DNA of 64,000 nucleotides, taken from Ciona savignyi. Lineage: Eukaryota; Chordata; Ascidiacea; Phlebobranchia; Cionidae. Positions within the stretch are counted from its first letter, which is position 1; every line of letters begins with the position of its first letter. The notes beneath the pieces are model-generated. The model searched no databases. It worked only from the letters and a program-made list of their open reading frames with translations, and had not been told where the DNA came from. The stretch is taken from assembly GCA_000149265.1 (NCBI GenBank), contig CH003228.1, positions 258,826 through 322,825 of the forward strand. The letters run 5' to 3'. This document shows, in pieces, positions 38,515-50,395 of the stretch. A program made the translations under genes and the position numbers.

Positions 38515-38974
38515 TTTTACGGTATATTAAACAATCATCACAATATCAAAATGCTACTTTAACAAACCAAATACTTGACAACAATTAAGTGAGAAAAAAA
38601 CACAATTTGATGATAATTAGTTGATCTAGAGCCTCTTCTTAAATTTGGTTTTCTCAAGTTTGGTTAATTGCTCTTATTTAATAAGGTTACCGTAAAATCT
38701 CTATTTGAGCGCCACAATTTTGAAAACATAAATTTAGGTAATGACGAGAATAAAAACATCTAACATAGTGAACACTTAACACCTAAAAAAACAAGAAGTA
38801 AGATCAACCGCAGTACAGTGTTGGGTAGGTAATAAAAATTCAACTTTGATTAATAATTAGAATAATGAATATCAAAGCGGCGGTTTATTAGGGCTGGCGC
38901 TCTATTTTTTAACCATTTCTTTATAGTAGCGTTCAACTAGAGGTATCACGGTAATTGCTCTTCTCAAATTTGGT

Positions 38975-40057
38975 TTATTTTGCTGTTTCTTCAATGTTTT
39001 CATCCGGTGATTGTTGCTGCGCCTTCCATGGAAATACAATTTTTCTCCAGTCAGGGTAGGTGTACAGCAGGGAGGTGGCATTCAAACAAATATTAAGATG
39101 GTAAAGTGTGCAACGCTTTGCAACGTGAAGATCTTTGGGTTGGTAGGTGCCAACAATAGCTGCAAATATGTCGGTTGTAACACAGATGATACAACTGATG
39201 AAAGCTCGATTTGCTGTGTCTAAAAACACAGACATATTCTGCTGGCTGTTGTTGTTTTTTCTCTTACCACCTGATCTTCTGAACAGTAACGGATAGACGA
39301 ATAAAAATGTGAGCAGGATCTGCGACACCACTGTGAAGCTGCTGACAACCACATAAGGAACGAACGACTCGGTTTTATACGAAGTTACAGACGGAGCGCA
39401 GCCGTGGCGCTGGACTGTGTATTCCCTCCACCAAATATGAATCCCAATTCCAGTAGGGTAGGTCAGTACATTGTACACAAGCCACATTTTACTTAAATAG
39501 TTCAGCCAAGTGGGTCGGAAAGCTGCAGTTTGAGGGGTCGAGTAAAGTGAATTTTGTCTACACCACAAAAACGCGTTGACTGTTTTCATCGCGGAGCCGG
39601 TCCATACGATAATAGCCTTCGACAGCGTATCGCAAGCTAAATCTGACCAATCACTTATTACCACGATCGCCTGTCCAGTAAGAAATCGAAGATAAGCAAA
39701 TACGAAAGACCCCACAAGCCAAATGTGTAACCACTTTCCAGGGTTATTCCAAAAACGCTTAAAAGTAATCGGTTTCTTTGTTGCATTGGGTATCGTGTTT
39801 GCTTGAACATCCTTTTGCAGTCGTGACTCAACCGTCGCGATTTGATTTCTTTTCACTGGAATTTTCCTGGTCCTAGGTTCCAATTGAAGCCGTCGACGCA
39901 CGAATAGAATGACGCACGCAAACAAATACGTCTCCACCACACCAAGGATCAGACACGCAACTTCAAAAATCACCCATGTTACTGAACCTTCCGAAATGAA
40001 TATGTGGTCATTCCAAGCTGATGTAACTTCATGCATACGTTGCGTAATGTTGGCCAT
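38975..40057 (-). CDS. Intronless seven-transmembrane receptor-like protein
   Basis: A single 360-codon open frame on the minus strand. Seven hydrophobic segments lie at about residues 26-53, 109-135, 142-166, 189-210, 231-259, 283-304 and 313-334. An N-glycosylation site (NIT) lies near the N-terminus, and the first intracellular loop is long and basic (54-106). C142 at the start of helix 3 and C220 in the loop before helix 5 sit where GPCRs form their conserved disulfide. Helix 7 ends NATSLLYTYPDWRKI. A DRY motif is not evident after helix 3 (WCRQNSLYS instead), so assignment to class A is not secure. No paralogue or partner is visible nearby. Ligand and coupling are unknown. It could equally be a divergent GPCR or a receptor-like 7TM protein expanded in tunicates. 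Confidence 0.8.
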   Translation of the reverse strand: MANITQRMHEVTSAWNDHIFISEGSVTWVIFEVACLILGVVETYLFACVILFVRRRLQLEPRTRKIPVKRNQIATVESRLQKDVQANTIPNATKKPITFKRFWNNPGKWLHIWLVGSFVFAYLRFLTGQAIVVISDWSDLACDTLSKAIIVWTGSAMKTVNAFLWCRQNSLYSTPQTAAFRPTWLNYLSKMWLVYNVLTYPTGIGIHIWWREYTVQRHGCAPSVTSYKTESFVPYVVVSSFTVVSQILLTFLFVYPLLFRRSGGKRKNNNSQQNMSVFLDTANRAFISCIICVTTDIFAAIVGTYQPKDLHVAKRCTLYHLNICLNATSLLYTYPDWRKIVFPWKAQQQSPDENIEETAK

Positions 40058-40359
40058 TTTAAAATTGTATTACCAAAAATACACCACTTAGGCCTATCTC
40101 TAGTTTAGAAATAATCAGAATATCCCTGTAAAAGATAACATCGTATATGCCAACTTCATTTAAAAGATAACATAAAAAATGAACCATCGACCATAATAAT
40201 TATGGATTTCCTTCGATTTCGAAGCTCTGTGTCTCGTTCATGGCAGGCATGTCATGTCGCCAGGGATGATGAAATTATCAAATCAGTTTAAGAATTTTAG
40301 TAATCCTAACTGACATGCTCTTATTTTGCCTCGACCTTTAATTTTTACAAAAACCTCAA

Positions 40360-40702
40360 GGGGATTTCCCACTATCAAAAAATGTGAAGAAAAAAGCCTA
40401 TCTTGAGAATTTTTGGCGTAATCTCCGATATTCCCGAATATTAAACAGGATTATTTGTTTTAAGTTTCTGGAAAAATTAAAGATCTGTAACGCGAATCGG
40501 AAAAACACAATTTTAACTAAAATACCACAGTTTCCCAACAGAAATCTTCAAAATAGAATAGACATAGAAAATCATAAACTCAATTAAAAGAGGTAGAAAC
40601 CAAATTCCAAAATATTTAAATAAAGAAACTAAAAAGAAGAGTATTAACTAAAAAGATGCATACGCCCTTTGCCTATTCTTAACCTTTTTCCGGGAAATCC
40701 CC
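40360..40702. repeat. Possible MITE bounded by GGGGATTTCCC
   Basis: GGGGATTTCCC at 40360-40370 and its reverse complement GGGAAATCCCC at 40692-40702 bound 343 bases of AT-rich DNA. A third copy of the 11-mer lies at 36522-36532. Target duplications are not clear. Confidence 0.35.
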
Positions 40703-42700
40703 CAAAATTCAATTTCGCTGAAACTAGTGATCAGTCTTATTTACGCTCCATTTAAAAGAAAGGACATGGCAAATTGGTCTGAATCTTCTGGGGGTGTTAG
40801 CTATTATGGTTTAGTTTTACAGTGGTAACTTTTACATAATTTACGCAAGGGTAGTTCCCGACGCACTCTGAGCATGACGTCATTTTGCGAATATTTGACT
40901 ACAATTATTCTTTAGCAGATGATATTTTGGTACTGGCAAGTATTGATCAATTAAAACTTTTAAAGTTGTATATTAATACCTTTAACTGGAAGAACTTTAT
41001 TAAAAATATAACAAAGGGCAAATAGAAAAAACGACAACACGATAGACGATCAAAATTAGAACAAATTTAACATAATGTATATAGACGCGGCTGTAAAATT
41101 TAACGACCGTAAAATGTGTAACCTATTTTTGTTTATAAATAATTATAGAAGGGACACATATCGTTTTTGTCAGATTTTGTTTTTTATACTTATTTCTGAA
41201 ACGCTTTAACATGGGTGTATTGTCCGACCATAATTTTAAAGAGGAAATATTAAATTGGACCAAATCTTTACATAAAATAGACAACATGACCTAGATACAT
41301 CAATACCCAAATTAGTGTTTCATCCTACGGGTATTCCTTAGAATTGTAGAACACTAATTTACCTTTTTTCGGCATTTGATTTTGTAGGAAACAAAGCCTC
41401 TAATCTAAATGCCCAAATTTAGGTTAATTGTTTAAGATGTTAGAGATGTTACCTACCAAAATAAGAAAAAAGAAGGGAGGCACTGCTTGTACATTTCTAT
41501 ATATACGAATACATTTGCAATCAAAATTTTTAAAAGGTTACGATTGGTTTTCACTCTCGTTTGGTTTTGTCGCTGCTTTGGTTAGATTTATTTTGGCCGT
41601 TTTTTTGCATTTTTAGTATTTTCAACGATTCTTTTGCAGTATTTTTTTGTTTAGCAATGGGGTATATAATTTATCTTTATAATGTTAACAAAACTAATTT
41701 AACGAAAATGCTCCCATGATACAAAAAACGTATAACTTAAACATCTAAATAGATCTCGTATAATTTTTTAAGTTTAACACCACTTTCTAAATCAACACTG
41801 AAACAACATATACTTTCCTTCCCTATTGGGCTTTACTTTATGGTAACTGAATTATTGTTTTAGTCGGTTTCCCTATATATTTATGTATAAATAACCAACA
41901 AATCGATTTGCAAAAATAACAGTGTTACTGATACCAGAGCATATGCTTAAAATATCAATAATTTAGCGTACATACAAGTAGACCACTCAATGTTTTATTG
42001 AAGGATTTTTCTCCCGTTAGGTAAGTTATAAAGCAGACACAGCATAAACCTAAATTAATAGCTTGAATTAAAACATTATCAAATTTTGTATCGTACACAT
42101 AATACACTGCAATAGCTTTAGCATGGAGTTATTAAATGTTAACCTTTTATAAATCCTTTAATATTTAGAAAAAATATTGCATTTATCTTAGATAAAATAT
42201 ATAATTGTTATTTTTAATTATATAAAGCAGAAAAAGCGGCAATACTATGATACATATTATATTATTTTAAAGTGCCCTACTTCGAAACAGTAAAAACACT
42301 GCTATAACGTATGTTTTCCCCTTTCACTAATAAACTCCATCTATTGAAACGTATTACTGTTTTGTTTGATCTATATTTTACGATTTTTGTTTATTTGTTT
42401 TGTTTATTTGATTTTAAGTTTTAATGAAGAGAACACATTTAAAAATCAAGTAATCAACCTCATTTTTATTTCACACAGTCCCTATTAACCCTTTGCCTTT
42501 TCTTACGATTAAAAATGGTAAAGAACACTTTACAAAATAAATAGGCAGTTTTGTATCCAGCCCTTCTCTTCTAAACTTTATAGTTTGTTAATTTAAATGA
42601 CTTGGCATGTTTTTTAACTATCAAACATAATATATATAATATATATATATATTAAATATAACATGTGTTGAATTATAACCGTTTTATGTTGAATTGTTAA

Positions 42701-42861
42701 TGAACTTGTTGGTTCATCTCTAAGTCATGGAAATGAAAAGAAGACAAATCTTGAACGAGCGCTCTTGGTATATCTCGAGAAGTACAATCCTTCAAGTTGT
42801 ACTGAGATGGTCTGCCACAACGGAGCAATGCAAGTTGTAAACCAAGCCAAGCATTGTCTTA
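42701..42861 (+). pseudogene. Orphan last-exon fragment of a C6-like gene
   Basis: Strong match to the last exon of genes B and E, from ELVGSS through the EGF region to KHCL. The acceptor and first few codons are missing and the match breaks off before the last EGF cysteines. No other exon of the gene is nearby. Confidence 0.85.
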
Positions 42862-44582
42862 CATACAGAAAAACTTAGAATATCGGCAATACAATGCCTA
42901 CAGATTGACCACTTGTTTTGTTGCGATTAATTGTTGGGGGTGTCCTTAAAAATGGTTCATGGTGTATCTAAATCTTTTTGTACTCACTATCGATGTTTTT
43001 AGTGTTTAGCTGGTTTATATACGTGGTATTGTATTAGAGTAAGTAAAGTATTATAGTATTTTATATTTTAACAGATTTCCCGAGTTAACCTTCGGTATGT
43101 GGGTCCATTTGTTCCGTTGCCAAACATTCGCAAAACGGCGGCAAAAATGTATGATTAGTTATTCCTGTTTTGTCGTGTTGTACATCGTTGATTTTTTTTA
43201 ATTTAACGTAAATATTCCTTTCTAATACGAAGATATCGGCAAAAACGCCGAAATTAATAAAAAATTGAACTTTTTTTAGATTTTTCCTGATTGCGGGAAT
43301 ACCGCTTTAATAAAGGGAACATTGAAGTTCGATGCTATGGAACATTGAAGTTCGAACTATGGGCATGTCAGTTGTAGAATTCCTGAGAGTTTCAACCTTA
43401 TTCTATAACGCGTTTTACCCTATGGTCTGGGGACCGGTCATGGCTGTCACCAGCGCTACGCAGACAAAAACGGAAAAAATCTAAATGTAAATATATCAAC
43501 TGAGGTTAGGGAATATATGTTTGCACCTGTGCAGATAAACGTAGTAAAATTAAAATGTAGTGTACGGACGGTGGGGGTTGTCGTGTTTAACTTGGAAAGG
43601 ACAATTTTTGTATTTATATAAAGACTGAACTCTGACTAAGGCTGCTTTTGGGTCATGATACAATTCAAAGATACAGTACCAACGCACCCATACTTGCAAT
43701 GTAAGATAAGGGTTCATATTTTTTTCGGACTGTGAACTCTAAATAAAATATTTACCATTCCCTTGTTGGCGGGAACATTATCATTTGTGAGCTAGAAGGG
43801 AAATGTATGACTTGTCTATTGACCTATATTGGGAACTTCTTGTTTATTACGCGTGTTGGAACTTGCCACCCTATTAATTTTAATAATTATTTAAAATGCA
43901 AAAATTGAGTCCTTTTTAGGCTTTAACCAGGGAAATTAAACATAAACCAACGATCGGTCTGCTTTATCAAGTTTGATTCATTTTTTTGTGTTAACTCTGT
44001 TATATATTCCTCGTCATATTGAAACGCAGCAATATGTAAATTAGAACCTTTTCACGAGACCATAGTCGGCAAACACATGCATGCTTTAAAATATAAAATC
44101 TTTTTCATGACTTCTCTCATCAGAACTTAACACAATAAATGTTTATACTACTATTAAAAGTGGCACATTAGAACACTTTACAATGGATTCCAAGCATTTT
44201 ATTTTAAGGTAAATATTTTTTTTCTTATTAACTGTTAACACAATCATGGTATAAAACAATTCCAGACTGGTGTGAATTCACACTGTCACTGAACCTTCAA
44301 CATGCGTTTGTACACAGTTTTTGGATTGGTGTTCGGTTTTCTCCTTTTAATTGAACACTCTTCTGCTTGGTTTATCAGCAGACGTAGAAGTAGGAGAAGA
44401 AGTGTTTCATGTGCTGTAAGTTTTATTCAAATACCTTTTGTTTAAATTATGGCACTGTGCCTAGCCTTACTTTTTTAATTAATTTTTGTGGACTAAGTCT
44501 CATGGTACTTCAATGCAATTAGAGTATCAAAATATTGTTGTATATTTTGTTGTGTTATCGTTTATTTCTTATTTTTTAGTCT

Positions 44583-44853
44583 GATGGTTTAGTGCGACGC
44601 CTTTCTAACAAAAGGTTGCAATTTCGAAAGTGGTCGCTTACTAGTCGTGTCCTTGAGCAAGGCACTTTAGGAACATTGCCTGAACCCAGCGGAATAGTGG
44701 GTTTTACTAAATTGAAGGAACGTCTCTATCATACGCAACACACTGCAATAGCTCTGGTAACCCAACGGTGGGCGCGAGGTAATCCGATGATTGCCCGTGT
44801 GTTAACCCCCTAGGTTTTCCCATTTACGGAAGTAAACATAAAAATACTATCCC
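44583..44853 (+). mobile_element. SINE-like element in intron 1 of gene D
   Basis: Forward copy from the head (GATGGTTTAGTGCGACGCC) to an AAATACTATCCC tail, near full length. Confidence 0.75.
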
Positions 44854-45210
44854 AATTAAGTATTTCAAAGGCTGAAGACGAAAAAGGATTAGATGAGTGC
44901 CAACTCCTGTTTGCCACGCAATATATGTATACTGTGTGCTCAATCAGCTTTGTGGCCATTTGGTTCACGCCAAAATTCATGGAGATTGCAATTTCAAAAC
45001 GGTCCTGGTAAAAAGCCCCTAACGGGTTTAAAACTTCACCTCTAAACCAGCACGTGGGAAATGAGATTGGAACAATTTCCTTGTAGCCGATATCGCGATT
45101 TATATGGGCGTCGATAGTCTGCTAGCAAACGTAAGGTTGGGAAATCTAAACCAGCCGATGGTAAGACGTTTGTATTTTTGGGTAAGGCAATTCGGATAAC
45201 CGGCTGTTTT

Positions 45211-45362
45211 AATGCGATTTAATAAAACTGAAGGAACGCCTCAATCCTACACTACACACGGTAATAGGTTGATAACCCAACAGTTTGCGAGAGGTTATCA
45301 GACGATTGCCCATGTAAAAATCCCACTTCGTTTTCCTATTTACAGGGATAAAATAGCTTAAA
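45211..45362 (+). mobile_element. 3' half of a SINE-like element
   Basis: Forward relic: AAAACTGAAGGAACG, ACACTACACACGGTAATAG, GATTGCCCATGT and TACAGGGATAAA blocks in family order. The head is lacking. Confidence 0.55.
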
Positions 45363-48099
45363 CAGTAGTTACCATCACCGTTAGAGCGAGTATATAATAG
45401 TGACGAATACACCATCACAATTTGTGCTGCAAATATATGATAATGACTAATAAGTGAATATAATTAATTCGCTTTGACGACGATAGTAAAATCATGAAAG
45501 AAATTGCGCTTATTTTGCAACTCTTAGGACAAGTAATATTTAATTTTTTAGGTAAAAGAACATACCTAGTATTTATCACTAAAACTGGCGGTTTTTTAAT
45601 AATGTTAAAATTATATAATTATGCACACGCAATACCATATTGAATACTGCAATCCTACGGGTGAAAGACGAGAAACTGACAAGCTATTCGTTATAGTATA
45701 ATAACATAACTCCCAATATGAAACGTTTTTCTTAACAAGGTTGGTGTTTTAAGTATTAAAACACATTAACGGTTGAATAAAAATATTGGTAGTCCCATTA
45801 TTCCAATTATAAAACAAGATTGAACGTTTATTAATTAATTTTGCTTCAAACAAAACGTTAGTCTGTTTTTGGTGTGGTATTAGTAAGTCACAAAACTCTT
45901 TTTTAGTTTTATTCTGGAAAATCTCCTTATTGTCTGTATAAGAACATCGTTTAGGATCTATACATATACGCTTGGTTGATGGGAATAGAAAAATGACTGT
46001 GAATCTACTTTTAAGGTTGGAGAATGGACAAATTGGGGAGGATGTAGTGTTTTTTATGTGGATCAGGTACTCAAACGCGAACACGTTCCGTAACAGTTTG
46101 GCCATCAAATGGTGGAGCAGGATGTCCGGCTACCAGGGATTACAGAAACTGTTACATTTCGAAACGAAATTGTCAGGTGAATTTTAATTGTAGAGTTTCG
46201 ACCTGTAACCGGTCGTTTTCAACCGATTTATTTCACTGCAAAACTATAATATTTTTTGCGAAATCTATAATTAAACAACAAAACTTGCTTTAGTGACAGC
46301 AATTTAAATTGATAAGCGGATCTACAATGATGACATTATTGTTGAACCGACCAAACAAAATTACACGCCGACAAGGATTGACTTTTTTTAAATAGTGAAA
46401 TTTAAAAAATGTGTGTCTCTCTCGATAATTCAAAAATCTTTTGCGGCACCTTTGTAAAACTCTCTCGGCTCACTTTTGTGACTGTTTGTTAAAATATATA
46501 TTTTAACAAGATATACTTTAAATGCAAAGGTATCATCTTGGAGCAGTTGGGGAGCTTGTAGTGAATCTTGCGGACCTGGAGCACAGAGTAGATCAAGAAA
46601 GGTCACAACCAGTCCAGCAAATTGCGGATCTGCATGTCCACCATTACACGATAGTAAAGGATGTACGGGGTTACAGTGCCCTGTTGACTGCCAGGTAATA
46701 TAATATCCGACTTACTGTCGTGTGATAGCATCAGTCGTTACGTCATAAAATCGTCACGAAATCGTGGTAAAACCACAAACAAAAAGTCTCAATTAATAAA
46801 AAAGTGACTAGTGTTAATACGCCATAATTATTGTGTGGATAATGAGTGTAGATAATTTTAACCATATATGTTTTAAGTAAAGTATTGCCAACAAGGCAAT
46901 CTAAAAATATTAGATTCTGGGAAAAAACGACACGGCTACATGTTTATGCCAAAGAATTCTAGTCACATTTTAAAGATATACTGACCCGCACTGATTTAAT
47001 AATCGGAAAAGTCGAAAAACGATTTCGCGGTTTGACATCATCATACTGCTCTATTATATATACGATCCCATTTTATGGTAAATAGTTGGCAAAATATACC
47101 GATTATTTTACCTCGAATCATACTCTAAAACGTCATACTAAGCCGAACAATTGTATCAATTTGTCCTTTTTTGTGTTTATCCTTGCGACGTCGGGAGATC
47201 AGGAAAAAAGGAAAAGGAAAAAAATACTTCGGCCACATTATGGACGATTTACTCTTCTTGTGGCGATTAATTAAGAAAGTTAATGGAATACATACGTATT
47301 TTGTCCTGTCGGTTACATTATGGACGATTGGTTTCCTTTTTTTCGACGTGTCACAGTACGCTAATGAGGAAAACCGGGATATTTATCTAATTAGCATTAA
47401 TTAATGAACAAGGTGAGCTCCTGGGCTACATGGAGTGATTGCAGCGTTTCTTGTGGAAATGGAACTCATTCTCGAACGAGAAATATGACAACTCATCCAG
47501 TTCATGGTGGAAAAAGTTGTCCAGCTACAACAGAGCATGGCGCTTGTCAAGTACCACAGATAAATTGTGCGGTAAGTATTGAGAATAATAACATCGAACA
47601 TATTAGTTGAAAATTATTTTTTGAAGGTATCATCTTGGAGCAATTGGGGAACTTGCAGTGAATCTTGCGGACAAGGTGAACAAACTAGAACAAGAACAGT
47701 AATAGTTAATCCAGCTAATTGTGGATCTGCTTGTCCACCTTTACAAGATAGAAAAGGATGTACAGGAATTCAATGTGCAGTTCATTGCCAGGTATTTGAA
47801 TTGTTGTGTGAAATTTTATTATTATGTTAACAACATCTTTAAAAAGGTGTCGTCGTGGAGTCAATGGGGTGAATGCAGTGTCACTTGTGGAACCGGATCA
47901 ACAACCAGAACCAGGGAGGTAAAAATACACCCAGAACATGGTGGGGAAAATTGTCCTGACTTGGTGGATGAGAAAGAATGTTCATTGCCACAGCAAGACT
48001 GTGAGGTAACGAATTCCACTCATTATATTTATCACTGCTTTTTAAATAACTAGATAATATATTTTTATGCCCACAGTCAGGGAAATCCTGATAAGATTT

Positions 48100-48337
48100 C
48101 ATGGGATTAATACACGGGCAATCGTCAGATCAACATGCGCCCACCGTCGGGTTACCAGAGCTATTGCAGTTTGTTATGTATGATAGACATGTTCCTTTAA
48201 TTTGGTAAAACCAATTAATCCGCTAGGTTCAGGCAACATCCGTTAAGTGCCTTGCCCAAGGACACAACCGACTAGCTAGCGACCAGTTTCGAACCTGCAA
48301 CCTTTTAGTTCAAAGGTGTCGCACTTAACCTCCAGAC
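48100..48337 (-). mobile_element. SINE-like element in an intron of gene D
   Basis: Reverse copy between exons 48005 and 48590. The paralogous intron of gene E (57089-57799) has matching sequence up to the ATGCCCACA motif but no SINE, so insertion probably followed the D/E duplication. Confidence 0.7.
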
Positions 48338-50180
48338 TATATATTTAGATACCAATTTGTCAAATATATCGGCGACGCGTAATATAGTATCAGTCGTCTT
48401 GGCCAGCCTTGTACATCCGAGGTTGTATTACGAAACATTGCTTCGATGAGGATCTTTTAAACAGAAAGTCTTAAGTACTATAAATTAGTGTAATGAGGGA
48501 GTCTCAACAATACGACAGCATTTATTATATCAACAAAAATATATAAAATAAGCAAACTTACATAAATATTAACTTTGTTCTTTACATAGGTGTCGTTATG
48601 GAGCTCATGGGGGCAATGCAGTTCAACTTGTGGGGAAGGTAGCCACATAAGAACACGAAGCATCAAACAGGAAAGTGCAAACTGTGGTGTAACATGTCCA
48701 GAATTACTAGAATACAAACCTTGTGAAAATCCGTTGTGTGAGGCAGATTGTGATGAAGAGGAACTGCCAAATGTGGAAGAGATGGGAAGAGCGTAAGTAA
48801 ACATGCCACAAACAACTGATTTTTGCATTAAATATTACTTAATAAATATTGTTATTACAAAAATTACAGCTTTGATGTTACAACTCTTCTTAAGACGGTA
48901 TCAGTTCTGGACAACAGCAAAAATAATGGACAATGCACGAAAGTTTATGACAAATACATGGATGTAAATCTTGAAGTGCCTTACAACTTAGAATCCTATA
49001 CTCCAGAGGTAAGGAATTGTAGTATATGCATATTTAATTGTAGTAAGGTATAATTCACATGATTTTTAATAGAAAGAAGAAATAAGTTCGTTTGAAGTTA
49101 AATCCGAAGAGAGTCTTGCAGCTATTCTGGGTAAACTTCAGAAGAAAGTTCAAGGGAAACATGAATATGTTGGAACTTCTGTAAAATGTAAGCATTACTA
49201 TTGGCAATATTGACATGAGTCCACGGTTAAAACTCTTATAACTTTTTTCAGTGTCGGAAATTCACGAGGCAGTGCCCTACGCAGCTGCGGGAAATAATTC
49301 CCAGTATGAAAAGCTAATACATAGAAGCTATGATATGGAGTACAAATACTTTTCTATTAGAGCTGTCAAACTTCTTGGGAAATACAGGTATTTTTTAGTT
49401 TTGTTACCGGTACATACCGGTAAATAATAAAAGGGCAGACAGTGCCACTACTAAAGTTTTTTTTGTATTATTAGACTGCGAAATCATGGACTGATATTGA
49501 ATTCTGATTTCATTGCGAATTTGCGACATCTGCCAACAGAATATGTGGAAAAACAGTACATTGCTATTTTGCAAAAATATGGGACACATTATTACACAAA
49601 GGGCAGTGTTGGTGGAAAATATGAGTTTATCTACGCATACAAGGAATCTGATCTTAAAGCATCAGGTGAGATTATCAATTCAATACAATAAGCATTATAT
49701 CACTCCCTTTTATTAATGTGGGCTGTCGCTTCCAAATATAATTAATAACATATTTCTTATTTATCAGGTTTATCTGATCTTGAACAAAGAAAATGCTTGG
49801 AAAATGAGGCTCGATTTGAACTGTTGGGAGTTGACGTGTCGATCGTGGATGCTCGATGTTCAAATATGGGGAAGAGTAAGAAAACTGCATAACGTTGATC
49901 TTACCTCTGTACTTGAAGTGTTAACATGGCAACCTTCTTGTTTGCAGGTCGTACGCTATTCACCAATGCTGCAAAGAGATCATTCTCATTTGTATCTGGA
50001 GGTGATCCAGCTATTACCGCTTCTCTTACCATCAATAGCGGGAAAGAACAGTTTACAAAATGGACAAACAGTATTCTATCTAACCCTGCCATTTTAAACT
50101 ATAAGGTTTGTTAAATTAAATGATTTTGTATTTTATTTTAATTATTAAACATAATGTTCTTAACTTGGTTATAGGTTAGG

Positions 50181-50395
50181 TTAGGATATACTATCCGTGT
50201 TTGTCCCAGTGAATAGGAAAATACAACGGGTGTTAACACACAGGCAATTGTTGAATTACCTCGCACCCACCGTCGAATTACCTGAACTATTACAGTGCGT
50301 TGTGCATGATTGATACATCCTTCAACAATGACCAGCTGGCAAACAGTTCCGAAACTGCAATCATTCGGCTGAAAGGCGACGCACTCACCAACCTA
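50181..50395 (-). mobile_element. SINE-like element in the last intron of gene D
   Basis: Reverse copy. A copy in the same relative place and orientation to the gene occurs in gene E (55161-55402), suggesting insertion before the duplication. Confidence 0.65.

Larger units (their letters stand above)
32956..38974. other. Long intergenic region between gene C and the 7TM gene
   Basis: Six kilobases without a supported gene. It contains an inverted-repeat element (35211-35468), a hAT MITE (35570-36064), three SINE-like copies in the same orientation (36949-37875) and a lone hAT terminus (38484-38514). The stretches 33000-35200 and 36070-36940 look like plain AT-rich DNA. Confidence 0.6.
40058..44301. 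other. Intergenic region between the 7TM gene and gene D
   Basis: No intact gene was found. The region holds a possible MITE (40360-40702), an orphan C-terminal exon of the C6-like family (42701-42861) and an AT microsatellite near 42628-42656. The rest is AT-rich DNA without recognisable content. Confidence 0.6.

Noticed and set aside
44583-44640. Possible functional tRNA gene in the SINE head, as also at 53558
   Set aside because: The A-box and B-box-like parts are diverged and the rest does not fold into a plausible cloverleaf by eye. It recurs as part of a repeat.
45749-46108. 119-codon minus-strand frame overlapping gene D exon 2
   Set aside because: It is antisense to a recognisable TSR exon and has low-complexity AT-driven composition. 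No splice or family evidence supports it.
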